Virus record (IMG/VR): IMGVR_UViG_3300027759_006101
Span: 1-64,000 of that record
Origin: a virus
Reading direction: 5' to 3' (one strand)
DNA: 64,000 bases
This document shows, one piece after another, positions 53,500 to 61,506 of this stretch (positions are counted from its first letter, which is position 1; each line of letters begins with the position of its first letter). A program made the position numbers and the translations under genes. The notes under the pieces were generated by a model, which was not told the DNA's origin, did not search any database, and saw nothing but the letters and a program-made list of their open reading frames with translations.

Positions 53500-54306
53500 T
53501 TATCTTAAGTCTAAATCAATATTGTTGTAAATGTCAGAAACAGTTTGCGCTCTATTTTTAGATTTTTCTATCATTTGATCTTGAAAATTCTTTTGTATGG
53601 AGAGTCTTTCATTTCTAACACGGTCTTGGTTAGCAATACGCATACTTTCTCTTTGGTCTAAACTTTCAGGATCAATCATTCCAAATGTTGAGTTGAATTC
53701 ATTATCTGATGAAGTTCTCAAAATAGAATGAGCTCTGGAATTAACAACATTTGCTTTCTTAATTTTGTTAATGTTTTTCTCTTCCCAAGATTGATGCCTA
53801 GATGCTTTAGCTTCTCTCAATCTTTGTTGTTCTACAACTGCTTGTTCAGTTGTTGATTCTTGGGAATTCAAAAATTCTTTTGAAATTGAAATCATATCAG
53901 GATTGAAAATATTAGAAGATCCTCTGAGCATACAATCCATATATTCCTCAGATGAATATGCCTTCAAACCACTTGTTGTAGTTCTTGCACTTTCACCGTC
54001 ATCATAAAAAGAACCTGATCTCTTAATAGCAGAAAAATCTTGTGCTAAAAGTCTATCTTCTACAGTTTCTTGTCTTAAGTCATTGTAAAGAGATGGGCCG
54101 GAAATTTTTTCCCATGATTTGCTGAAAGAATTAGCTTCTTTAGTAAATCCTATGTTTTGCTTAGAAATTTTCATTCTATTTTCAGCAGAATTCATTCTCA
54201 ATTCAGCATATGGGTCTTCTTCAACTTCAACTTGAGCACCAACAAATTTTTTCTCTAAAAAACTTGGTATATTTTCAATTTCTGATACTTTTTTAAATCT
54301 ACTCAT
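53500..54306 (-). CDS. Hypothetical helical protein, 268 aa
   Basis: Charged and largely helical, with no catalytic motif. The N-terminus MSRFKKVSEIENIPSFLEKKFVG is basic. The centre contains EEYMDCMLRGSSNIFNPDMIS, and the C-terminus is a long charged helix. It is preceded by AAGGATG and by a hairpin in the gap after the 344-residue gene, so it may start a sub-operon. No family is recognised. Confidence 0.65.
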   Translation of the reverse strand: MSRFKKVSEIENIPSFLEKKFVGAQVEVEEDPYAELRMNSAENRMKISKQNIGFTKEANSFSKSWEKISGPSLYNDLRQETVEDRLLAQDFSAIKRSGSFYDDGESARTTTSGLKAYSSEEYMDCMLRGSSNIFNPDMISISKEFLNSQESTTEQAVVEQQRLREAKASRHQSWEEKNINKIKKANVVNSRAHSILRTSSDNEFNSTFGMIDPESLDQRESMRIANQDRVRNERLSIQKNFQDQMIEKSKNRAQTVSDIYNNIDLDLR

Positions 54307-54333
54307 TTTTTCATCCTTAATTTATTCAAGAAT

Positions 54334-54357
54334 GTCCCAAGGCCTAAACCTTGGGAC
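54334..54357 (-). terminator. 9-bp G-C-rich hairpin after the 344-residue gene
   Basis: GTCCCAAGG (54334-54342) pairs with CCTTGGGAC (54349-54357) around a 6-base loop, 17 bases past the 344-residue gene stop. On the minus strand it is followed by a T/A-rich tract and then the next Shine-Dalgarno. Confidence 0.7.
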
Positions 54358-54373
54358 TTTTCTTCTTGAGGAA

Positions 54374-55408
54374 TTAATTTTTCTTGTCGTATTTCTTGGT
54401 AAATAAGGCGTCGATCCAATCTTGGTCGCCATAGCCTAAATCATTTTTCCAATAATCAATGAGTCTTGAATAATCAGCATCAGAAAGTGTTGCTGTCTTA
54501 ATCATTGATGACGCTGCAGCAATCTTAGTACTGTGATCGAGCTTTGATGCTAAAACACTTCTGATTTTTGCTGTATTGTCAACCTTTTTAGTAGCAACTT
54601 CGCCAATTCTTGCTTGGATATACTCAACTGGGAAACCCTCTGCAAGAGCCTTTTGTGCAAAAGCTGTTTTCATAGCAGGAGTCATTCCAGAATTTTGAGT
54701 CTTTCTAGATGCAGTCTTAACTGGTTGTGGTTGAACTGATTGCTCTTCAACACTTTGAACAAGTGCTTCTCTGTAAGCTCTTCTTTGTGCTAATCTAACA
54801 GACTTTTCTTTTTCAGAAGCAATTCTTGTTTCAATTTGTGAAGCAAGTCTGATTCTTCTGTCGTGTCTAGCAGCAAGAATAGCACTCTTTAAGTGCTCAT
54901 CGCCAGCAGCTTCTGCAGCTTCAACTGCTTCTGCGGAAAGTTGTGAAGGATGGTTGAAGACATATGCTTTCTTAACTTTCTCATCTTTCTTAGGACCTTT
55001 TCTCTTCATCGGGCCCTTTGCATGATCTTCGTGATCTTCTTCTTCTTCGTCTTCGTGATCTTCGTCTTCGTGATCTTCAGATTTGTTTTTCTTGCCTTTC
55101 TTGTTCTCTTCAAGCCACTTAGCTAAGCCAGGATTAAGGCCTTTCTTAGCCATTTTGGTTGAATTGTGATACATAGATTCATCTTCCACATCTTCATTTG
55201 CGTAAGAAGAACCAGCTTCTTGTAACATATCAACCTTTTCTTTGCCAATAGAGTCTAAGAGTGCTTTAAGACCTTTATCTTTGTCTTCCTCACCATTTTC
55301 AGCAGCTGCTAATCTTTGGTTAAAGTTATCCCAGTCAATTCCTTGAAAAACAAGGTCAGAATCAAGAGGGTCTTCTTGATATCTGTTTGGGAAAATTCTA
55401 TCTGCCAT
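54374..55408 (-). CDS. Helical protein with His-Glu-Asp repeat, 344 aa
   Basis: The N-terminal ~95 residues are folded-looking. Residues ~110-130 are an acidic His-rich repeat (HEDEDHEDEEEEDHEDH) followed by a basic stretch (PMKRKGPKKDEKVKK). The rest is alpha-helical with at least seven K/R-x-A motifs (VKTASRK, MKTAFA, TKIAAAS, IKTATL, RLASQ, RIASE, RLAQR). The repeat could bind divalent metals or serve as an electrostatic spacer. GAGGAGAAAAC gives a strong Shine-Dalgarno. A scaffold, internal or head-associated structural protein is likely; no family is recognised. Confidence 0.65.
   Translation of the reverse strand: MADRIFPNRYQEDPLDSDLVFQGIDWDNFNQRLAAAENGEEDKDKGLKALLDSIGKEKVDMLQEAGSSYANEDVEDESMYHNSTKMAKKGLNPGLAKWLEENKKGKKNKSEDHEDEDHEDEEEEDHEDHAKGPMKRKGPKKDEKVKKAYVFNHPSQLSAEAVEAAEAAGDEHLKSAILAARHDRRIRLASQIETRIASEKEKSVRLAQRRAYREALVQSVEEQSVQPQPVKTASRKTQNSGMTPAMKTAFAQKALAEGFPVEYIQARIGEVATKKVDNTAKIRSVLASKLDHSTKIAAASSMIKTATLSDADYSRLIDYWKNDLGYGDQDWIDALFTKKYDKKN
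55024..55079 (-). repeat. Low-complexity repeat coding HED/DED units
   Basis: Degenerate direct repeats of GATCTTC/GTGATCTTC units within the 344-residue gene encode the acidic His-rich tract. Tandem similarity indicates repeat expansion. Confidence 0.7.
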
Positions 55409-55457
55409 AATTTTGTTTTCTCCTCAAGAAAAAATACATTAAAAAAACTTCTTAAAT

Positions 55458-55477
55458 TTAAAGGGTAATTCCTTTAA
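55458..55477 (-). terminator. Possible terminator after DUF192 gene
   Basis: TTAAAGG/CCTTTAA forms a 7-bp stem with a 6-base loop just past the DUF192 stop. On the minus strand a run of seven T follows about 13 bases later. The stem is short, so confidence is low. Confidence 0.4.
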
Positions 55478-55482
55478 TGCAT

Positions 55483-55788
55483 CTATTTATTTTCTTTATC
55501 TAAAATCAGTTTGTTGCCCTTCATTATAAGCTTATCGCCTATTTTTATACCCAATTTGTCAAAAGTTCCCTTATTTGCTTCTACAACAAAAATAATCTTT
55601 GAACTTTCAGGATAAACAGATTTAGGATCATCTGCTTCCATATCTTTAATGTCTCGAATTCTGTACTTATCATCTAAAAAAGCTAATGATAATGGAAAAC
55701 TAACATTTTTATTCCAAAAAGAGTAACAGTCAGGATAATCAAACTTGAAAACGACAACTTCGAAGTTTTCTAAAGGCTCCGCAAACAT
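55483..55788 (-). CDS. DUF192 domain protein (annotated ATG is inside the domain)
   Basis: The protein from 55788 reads MFAEPLENFEVVVFKFDYPDC, YSFWNKNVSFPLSLAFLDD, then YPESSKIIFVVEANKGTFDKLGIKIGD, the DUF192 pattern (GLMxREPL, FWMxN, PLDxxFLD, VLExxxG). The typical family start lies ~25 residues earlier: the in-frame upstream codons translate as EFEIRFLANNDKLRTKGLM and continue the domain perfectly, but contain no ATG, GTG or TTG. They run straight back to the TGA (55867-55869) ending the preceding gene, in the same frame. So the full domain needs TGA readthrough, an unusual start such as ATT at 55831-55833, or the domain is truncated. Function of DUF192 is unknown. Confidence 0.7.
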   Translation of the reverse strand: MFAEPLENFEVVVFKFDYPDCYSFWNKNVSFPLSLAFLDDKYRIRDIKDMEADDPKSVYPESSKIIFVVEANKGTFDKLGIKIGDKLIMKGNKLILDKENK

Positions 55789-55866
55789 TAAGCCTTTTGT
55801 TCGTAATTTGTCATTATTTGCTAAAAATCTAATTTCAAATTCATCACGGAATTTGTCTTTAGTGAG

Positions 55867-56358
55867 TCAAGAACCAACTTTCTTAAATTTATTAGCAGAA
55901 GCCTTTACACTTCTTGCAGCTTCTAAATCAAATCTATCTTTAGTTCTTTGTTTTCTAAACTCATTGACATTTTCTGTTGAGAGAAAATGATCTCTAAGAG
56001 CTAATTTTGCCCTATCTGTCAGTTCTACAGATCTGCCATAGCCTGTTATTAATCCAGCTGTTTTCAATGCAAGCAAATCATTATCAGAAATATTGTTTGG
56101 AACACTGCAGACTTTTCCATCTTTGTTTAAGGCCAATTGAGACGCTGCAGTAACAAGTTCGTCAGTAGAAGCATCTATAGTCCTAAGCATATCAATATAT
56201 CTAGTGCTCAATTTAGCTGCTTCTGCCTTTTTAGGTTGTTGGGAAACTCCTAATAGTTGAATTTGGATGTCTGATAATCCAAGTCCTTCCATTGATGGGC
56301 CGTCAAATAATTCTGCGTGTAAATCTAAACTATGTACTGGTTTAATTGGTATTGGCAT
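55867..56358 (-). CDS. Hypothetical protein with winged-helix-like part, 163 aa
   Basis: The start at 56358 has AAGGAG with 6-base spacing; a longer frame to 56400 is less likely. Residues ~95-130 (LLALKTAGLITGYGRSVELTDRAKLALRDHFLS) fit the second helix and wing of a winged-helix domain. The N-terminal ~40 residues are a short Pro-rich lead. The C-terminal ~30 residues are basic, ending VKASANKFKKVGS. The TGA stop is in frame with the DUF192 domain beyond it (see the DUF192 entry), so a fused readthrough product is possible. No family assigned. Confidence 0.65.
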   Translation of the reverse strand: MPIPIKPVHSLDLHAELFDGPSMEGLGLSDIQIQLLGVSQQPKKAEAAKLSTRYIDMLRTIDASTDELVTAASQLALNKDGKVCSVPNNISDNDLLALKTAGLITGYGRSVELTDRAKLALRDHFLSTENVNEFRKQRTKDRFDLEAARSVKASANKFKKVGS

Positions 56359-56368
56359 AATAATCTCC

Positions 56369-56809
56369 TTATCTGTTTGGTAATCTATTTTTCCAAGCAT
56401 TGCCTTCGTCTACATTTTTCTGATATGTTTCTTCCCAAGTAAAAGATAAAGTATCTCCCGCCATAGATGGGCTTGATGCTAAATTTCCTGGATCGATATA
56501 TGCTGGACCTGGAACACTATCTGGGCCGTGCAATAAGCCTTCAATGTTTGGACCATCTTGCTCTCCACCCAAATCAAAATAATCTCTAACAAATCTATTG
56601 GGTTTTATCTTTTGTCTAAAGTAGTCATTTTCTTTATATTCATCTTCAATTTCTTCATATTCAACAAAATGAACGTGTGGCACCTTAGTTACCGACTGTT
56701 GAGGATAGTATTGAGCAAATTTGTTGAATAATTTGTCAGACTGAGCGAATTTGCCTGATGAATCTAATTTTTCACAAAGGTCCAGCAAAAGTAAAATTTG
56801 TTTATTCAT
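56369..56809 (-). CDS. Hypothetical protein, 146 aa
   Basis: The start at 56809 follows the upstream TAA directly and is preferred to an in-frame ATG at 56836 inside the upstream gene. The N-terminus MNKQILLLLDLCEKLDSSGKF is an amphipathic helix. KFAQSDKLFNKFAQYYPQ carries the recurrent K-F-A-Q form. The C-terminal ~90 residues are polar with few hydrophobic residues. No family is recognised. It is part of the leftward structural operon between the 329-residue gene and the winged-helix-like gene. Confidence 0.65.
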   Translation of the reverse strand: MNKQILLLLDLCEKLDSSGKFAQSDKLFNKFAQYYPQQSVTKVPHVHFVEYEEIEDEYKENDYFRQKIKPNRFVRDYFDLGGEQDGPNIEGLLHGPDSVPGPAYIDPGNLASSPSMAGDTLSFTWEETYQKNVDEGNAWKNRLPNR

Positions 56810-56810
56810 T

Positions 56811-57800
56811 TTAAAATGTTGGTCCCATAAATCCACTTAATAATGTGTCATATTGCTCTTCGACACTTGCATCTTCAGTTGGTGTTGGTTTTACAAAATT
56901 AAAATAAGAAGAAGGCATTTTTGGTTGACGTATATTACTTTCAATAGATTGGAATGGGTCTATTTGTTTTAATTCTGCACTTTCTTCACCAGTAAACTTT
57001 CTAGGAGTTAAATTGACATTTGCATCAGGATTTGGATAAGTCAATAAGGTGTCTTTCAATTGGTATTCTTGATAACCGTCTTGATCTGGTGTATTGACAT
57101 TTATCAAATCATCAAAGTATTGTTCTAAATCAGATCCGTGTTCTAACAATGGGGTTTTACCTAACGGTTCATTACTGATTTGTTCTACATCATATCTATT
57201 TCTTGGCTCAGCATATTCTTCAGTAATTCTATTTCTTCTTTTGATTTGATAGTCTTCTGCTACACGGTTTATGTCATTTTCTGAAATTGCAAAGTGAATT
57301 CTTGATGGTTTGTCTGGATCTTTGTATTCTTCTCCCATAAACTTATAATCTTTTTTGTATTTATGCCTGTCTTCTAAAGACTGTTCCATAGTCATAAGAT
57401 GCTCAGGTTTAGCATTAAAATTTTGTTTTATGTACTGGGGAGAGTTTTTATGTAAATCGTTAGCTGCATTTTCTAAAGACTGTTTGTAATTATGAAGTTG
57501 AGCACGAAGTTTAGCTCTCATTCTTTCTTCAGGGGTTAAATTGTATGGAATTGATTCTTCGTAATGTTTATGTTGTGGAGTAAGACGGCTTTCGATATTT
57601 GCATCTCTGCCATCAAATTCCATATGGGTTTTACGGAGCAACTTATCAAAATTTGCGTCTTCATCGACATACAAATTTATCTCATGTCCGCCTCTATTGT
57701 TACCACCCTTACCAATAGGACTTTTTCCAGGCATGAATGGAGACACTTGTCCGCCGCCACCAACGCCTCCAAATTGTGCTATACGAATATTTTCAGACAT
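56811..57800 (-). CDS. Hypothetical polar protein, 329 aa
   Basis: The N-terminus MSENIRIAQFGGVGGGGQV is Gly-rich and contains the K/R-I-A-Q motif. The rest is hydrophilic, with many Asn, Asp, Lys and Tyr residues and probably little stable fold. One helical part at ~85-130 (LTPEERMRAKLRAQLHNYKQSLENA) is clear. It lies 45 bases downstream of TerL. By position between terminase and portal it could be a head-completion or internal protein. No family is recognised. Confidence 0.6.
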   Translation of the reverse strand: MSENIRIAQFGGVGGGGQVSPFMPGKSPIGKGGNNRGGHEINLYVDEDANFDKLLRKTHMEFDGRDANIESRLTPQHKHYEESIPYNLTPEERMRAKLRAQLHNYKQSLENAANDLHKNSPQYIKQNFNAKPEHLMTMEQSLEDRHKYKKDYKFMGEEYKDPDKPSRIHFAISENDINRVAEDYQIKRRNRITEEYAEPRNRYDVEQISNEPLGKTPLLEHGSDLEQYFDDLINVNTPDQDGYQEYQLKDTLLTYPNPDANVNLTPRKFTGEESAELKQIDPFQSIESNIRQPKMPSSYFNFVKPTPTEDASVEEQYDTLLSGFMGPTF

Positions 57801-57845
57801 AATGATTTTTTCTTATTTTAAAATTTATAATCCTTTATACTTTAA

Positions 57846-59957
57846 TCATCTTCTGTTCAAATTGACCATTTTTGATTTAGGCAATCTTGCGATAATTTTA
57901 GAAGTAAGACATTCAAAAGAAACTGCGGCAACACAGTCACATATGTCGTCTTTGTAACCAGACAATGCTTCGATATAGTATCTTTTGCCTTTCCATTTTT
58001 TTTGCAAGAATAAAAACTGAGTTTTTGCTTCTTGAACTTCATTTAGTGGTTGTAGTGTATTGTGCATATCTGCGTAACTACCACCTGATAAATCATAGAC
58101 ATCAATCCTGTCATCTCTAATTAATTGAGCTAATTCTGTATAGATTTTTTCTTTATATTCTTTATTAAATTGTCTCTCTATAATTGGAACGCCATAACTT
58201 TGAAGCTTTATAACTGATGATTGTGAATTCCAGTGATCAATTGAAACTTGCTTAAATCTAAATCTACGATGTAAATCAATTACATAGTCTTCAACTTCTT
58301 TTTCTTTGACAGGTTGATTTCTTGTAAGAGGATTCCAAAAATGGATATGATCTATGACAACTCTCTTAAGAGGTGTATGGTCAGGCCCAATAGTCCCATA
58401 CATTGTCTCTGTATGAGCAATGACAAGAGCATAATAGTCAGATGTTCTCGCAGGGTCAATATGGCAAAAATATTCGAAAAGACCGTCTGGCATTTCTTTT
58501 CTTTTAACCATATTTTGACTTTTGAACATTTTATCTATATCTTCGGACATAAACATAGGGTCTGATGATGAAGCACCAAACTCAGCTCCATATTGCATTT
58601 GAAATTCTTGTGGGTCTTTTCTCTTTTGCCCATCAAGCCATTCTTTATCAATGTTTGGATTAGTAAGCCAAGTAGGAAGTCTCATCACAAGAGTTGTTGG
58701 ATCTTCCTGTCTATTTTCATGCAAGTCATATAGCAATCCAATAGGGCCTTTGGGGTTGGAAAGAAGCATCATTTTGCCATCTTTACCAAATGTAGCTAGT
58801 GATGGCTTCAAATCATCATAAAGACCGTAGTCAACGCCAGAATCTGGATTATCTCCTGCCATGGCTGCAACTTCGTCCATAATAATAGACCAACAAGTAA
58901 GACCAACAAGACCTGAAGCATTACTACTACCACATCTTAGGACTAATGATCCAGCAAAAGGATTGATTTTATCTTCTGCTCTTCTGACATTTTCTTCCCT
59001 ATCGTGTTCAGTATAAAACCTCATTTCAAGTTCAGTATCTTTACCTATATATGGAGCAAAAAATGGAGAAGCCAGAACTGTCTGTTTGATTTTTGAGAAG
59101 ATTGCTTTTTTAGCCTGTTCTTCATTTCTAGCAACGTTCAAGAGTACAATCTCATCAAATTCCATTAGTCCATATCTTGCTTGTGGATGACCCATAGATA
59201 TTAAACGATATAATTCATAAAGAGCCATAGCAGATACAAGGAACGATTTGCCAGAACGTCTCCCCAGTACTAAGACTAATTCTTCAAACTTGTATCTTTT
59301 TGTGCATTTTTCTTGAACTTGCATCCTTAGTTTTGGATCAAATTCCTCAGAATACAATAAATCGTTTTCTGTTTGAAACCCATCTATTATTGGCCTTGAT
59401 TCTAATACTTCTACCTGTCTTTCAGCATCTGGATTAGTTGCTTCTTGACGAGCATATCTATATCTTTCATCTCTTACGTTACTGTCAAGCCTAGAACACT
59501 GTAAACAAGGCGAATTTACAACGTTAAAAATAGTTTTAAATTGCTTTTCTTGTTCTCTAGCTTTAAAGAAAGCAGTTTCATTTTTATGGACATAATTCCA
59601 TACGCAACCATTACATCCAGAATCTGATTTATCATCTAAAATTGTAAGACTGGTATTTCCTTCCTGACCCATATAAAAACATTTCAAAATTAATTTTTGC
59701 CAAGGATAAGGCCTTAAATTACAAAAATACGGATGCTCAATAAATGTAATAATGTCTACAATTTGGTCAGGATTGAATCTATCTTTTGCAGGTTTGGCAG
59801 GAGGTGCAACTTCTTGTCTTCTTGCTGGAACAATTTCATCAGCAAAATCATTTGCATATTCAGTATCTTTGAAAAGTTCAGTTACAGAATTGGCTTGTTG
59901 TAGAAGCTGACTTCTAAGTTCATTGGAAGACTTGACTACAGGAGTTGGTTTTCTCAT
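57846..59957 (-). CDS. terL: Terminase large subunit (TerL), 703 aa
   Basis: The ATPase motor and nuclease that packages DNA into the prohead. Walker A is GRRSGKS (~233). Walker B is IIMDE (~358), with the catalytic Glu. The coupling motif region LLSNPKG follows. The nuclease domain has HIDPARTSDYY (~497), VSIDHWNS (~577) and KDDICD (~668), which supply metal-binding acids. An unusual insertion before the ATPase, CNGCVWNYVH...CLQCSRLD (~114-155), has two CxxC pairs that could bind zinc. The length (703) is above the usual 450-650 because of this insertion and an N-terminal ~70-residue extension. It overlaps the TerS candidate by one base. Confidence 0.95.
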   Translation of the reverse strand: MRKPTPVVKSSNELRSQLLQQANSVTELFKDTEYANDFADEIVPARRQEVAPPAKPAKDRFNPDQIVDIITFIEHPYFCNLRPYPWQKLILKCFYMGQEGNTSLTILDDKSDSGCNGCVWNYVHKNETAFFKAREQEKQFKTIFNVVNSPCLQCSRLDSNVRDERYRYARQEATNPDAERQVEVLESRPIIDGFQTENDLLYSEEFDPKLRMQVQEKCTKRYKFEELVLVLGRRSGKSFLVSAMALYELYRLISMGHPQARYGLMEFDEIVLLNVARNEEQAKKAIFSKIKQTVLASPFFAPYIGKDTELEMRFYTEHDREENVRRAEDKINPFAGSLVLRCGSSNASGLVGLTCWSIIMDEVAAMAGDNPDSGVDYGLYDDLKPSLATFGKDGKMMLLSNPKGPIGLLYDLHENRQEDPTTLVMRLPTWLTNPNIDKEWLDGQKRKDPQEFQMQYGAEFGASSSDPMFMSEDIDKMFKSQNMVKRKEMPDGLFEYFCHIDPARTSDYYALVIAHTETMYGTIGPDHTPLKRVVIDHIHFWNPLTRNQPVKEKEVEDYVIDLHRRFRFKQVSIDHWNSQSSVIKLQSYGVPIIERQFNKEYKEKIYTELAQLIRDDRIDVYDLSGGSYADMHNTLQPLNEVQEAKTQFLFLQKKWKGKRYYIEALSGYKDDICDCVAAVSFECLTSKIIARLPKSKMVNLNRR

Positions 59958-60637
59958 TAATTGTCTTGTTGAATTTTATTTCTAAGAGCAACAATCTCTT
60001 CTCTGATGATTCTCTTATCGTTTTCATTTTCCATTCTTTCATGCAATGTGGCAAGAATTTCGAAAATATTGATGTTGTAGATTCCTTGATTATCTCTTGA
60101 ATCTTTGACCATTAATATTTTGGTGATAAGTTTTTCTACCATTGATGCTCTTTTAAGTTTCATTTCTGAATTTTTTGAGCAATCAATTCCTCTTACATCA
60201 TCAAGTTCTACAAGCAAAGCCGTTAGCGCTAAATGATGTTCTCTAAATATCCAAGGAGCAATAAGTTCTTCTCTTTGCTCGTAGTTTTTTAATCCTGATG
60301 TGGAAATCTTTTTTAAATCGCAGTGTTGCTCCATATGGGTATTGATCTGCATCCAGTTTAATTGGGCATCATAATACTCGGCAAAAAATCTTATAACTGC
60401 TTGGTTTTTTCTTCCAGATTCAAGATAAACGTGTTCTAATAAATCACGGAATGGAGATGTGCATAAAGCGCATCTTGGCTCGACAAATTGAGGATAAGAA
60501 ATATCGCTCATACTGTCAGGAGGAAGAGGCTTGAGTGGCTTGTCTGTTTCTTTTAGATCTCTGAAATATCTAGTGGGTTTTTTTGGACCATCATCGGGAA
60601 CAATCAAAGCGTCAATTGTTTCTTTATTATCTTCCAT
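59957..60637 (-). CDS. Terminase small subunit candidate with zinc-like site, 226 aa
   Basis: The placement is right for a small terminase: it overlaps the TerL start by one base. It has a CALCTSPFRDLLEHVYLE segment (~56-73) with NTHMEQHC (~100-107), possible C-x2-C-H-C metal ligands around a helical domain (residues ~65-110) that could bind DNA. The C-terminal ~90 residues are helical and may oligomerise. I do not recognise a specific TerS family, so the function is by context. The ATG lies 6 bases after a TATAAT box with no Shine-Dalgarno. Confidence 0.55.
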   Translation of the reverse strand: MEDNKETIDALIVPDDGPKKPTRYFRDLKETDKPLKPLPPDSMSDISYPQFVEPRCALCTSPFRDLLEHVYLESGRKNQAVIRFFAEYYDAQLNWMQINTHMEQHCDLKKISTSGLKNYEQREELIAPWIFREHHLALTALLVELDDVRGIDCSKNSEMKLKRASMVEKLITKILMVKDSRDNQGIYNINIFEILATLHERMENENDKRIIREEIVALRNKIQQDN

Positions 60638-60643
60638 TTACTC

Positions 60644-60649
60644 ATTATA
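60644..60649 (-). promoter_or_regulatory. TATAAT box 6 bases before ATG, beside terminator
   Basis: GTATAAT on the minus strand is followed by GAGTAA and the ATG at 60637. The upstream terminator hairpin begins 4 bases away. This gives an independent start for TerS-TerL expression. Confidence 0.65.
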
Positions 60650-60653
60650 CAAA

Positions 60654-60685
60654 ATAAACAAGCCGCATATTTGCGGCTTGTTTAT
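60654..60685 (-). terminator. 14-bp perfect terminator hairpin
   Basis: ATAAACAAGCCGCA (60654-60667) and TGCGGCTTGTTTAT (60672-60685) form a 14-bp stem with a 4-base loop, 16 bases past the stop of the 237-residue gene. TTTT follows on the minus strand. Confidence 0.9.
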
Positions 60686-60701
60686 TAATTTCAAGATATA
60701 A

Positions 60702-61415
60702 CTAATCTGCTAAAGCTCTTTTAAGCCTTTGATATGGAGAAACTGAATCTGCTGCCTTGACAAGATACTCATCTGCTAGGCCGAAATCAGCGTAGTTCCC
60801 TTCGTTAAATTTATTGCTTGAAGAAGTTGCTGAAGACAAATCAACTTCAGCTGTGCCTTTTCTCATTGATACAACATACTTATTGTTTGATGCTGTTTTG
60901 ATTTCTGCATCTTGTGATTGAGCAATTAAGACATTGTTCAATAAAGTTTCTTCAATGAAAGGCTTGAGGGCAACGTGTAAATTGTCCATGCCAACTCTTG
61001 TAGACTTAGCCATTTCAGCCCATCTTTGCCATTGAGATAAACCCTTTTCATCTGTCTTAACAATTGAATGTGGTCCAGTGCAAAGTTTCTTGACAAATTC
61101 TTTAGCTGACAATTTAGTAAGAGTTTTTTCAATTATAGGAGCGCAATCAGAGTACCTAGTAGGAACGACAGAAACTTCAATCGCATCTCTTTGTTTGACT
61201 TTTTCAGCAGAGTCAAATAACTTGGAAGCAACTCTATTAGCAATGTCCAAATCAAAATTGTCGGCTGCAAGTAATTCTACAACTTCGGACTTATCAAAAC
61301 CTTGATTTTTATATTTTTGTGCTTGGCTATTGGCTACAACAAAAACACCATCATGATGTGAGCGTAATTCATTGCGCCAGTTGTAAATCATGTCATTTGA
61401 ATTGTTTTCAGACAT
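60702..61415 (-). CDS. Hypothetical protein, 237 aa
   Basis: The N-terminal ~70 residues are helical with a UBA-like look (YKNQGFDKSEVVELLAADNFDLDIANRVASKLF). The middle is helical with EFVKKLCTGPHSIVK and the C-terminus is short and polar. EIKTASNNKYV contains the recurrent K-T-A-S motif. TAGGGGAAAG precedes the ATG at short spacing. It is the first leftward gene after the divergent region at 61.5 kb and ends at a strong terminator, so it forms a separate unit from the terminase genes. No family is recognised. Confidence 0.65.
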   Translation of the reverse strand: MSENNSNDMIYNWRNELRSHHDGVFVVANSQAQKYKNQGFDKSEVVELLAADNFDLDIANRVASKLFDSAEKVKQRDAIEVSVVPTRYSDCAPIIEKTLTKLSAKEFVKKLCTGPHSIVKTDEKGLSQWQRWAEMAKSTRVGMDNLHVALKPFIEETLLNNVLIAQSQDAEIKTASNNKYVVSMRKGTAEVDLSSATSSSNKFNEGNYADFGLADEYLVKAADSVSPYQRLKRALAD

Positions 61416-61470
61416 TATCTTTCCCCTAAGATTTTTTTTTGAATTCCACTAAAAAGGACTTAAATAAATA

Positions 61471-61506
61471 AAACCTCTAGACGTACTTTTAATGTCTCAG
61501 AGGTTT
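61471..61506. other. Stem-loop in the gap between divergent genes
   Basis: AAACCTCT (61471-61478) and AGAGGTTT (61499-61506) pair exactly, with an inner GAC/GTC pairing. The gap 61416-61589 has no reading frame. Both flanking genes point away from it, so it is not a terminator of either. A TATAAT at 61523-61528 could be a rightward -10 box for the gene at 61590. Confidence 0.5.
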
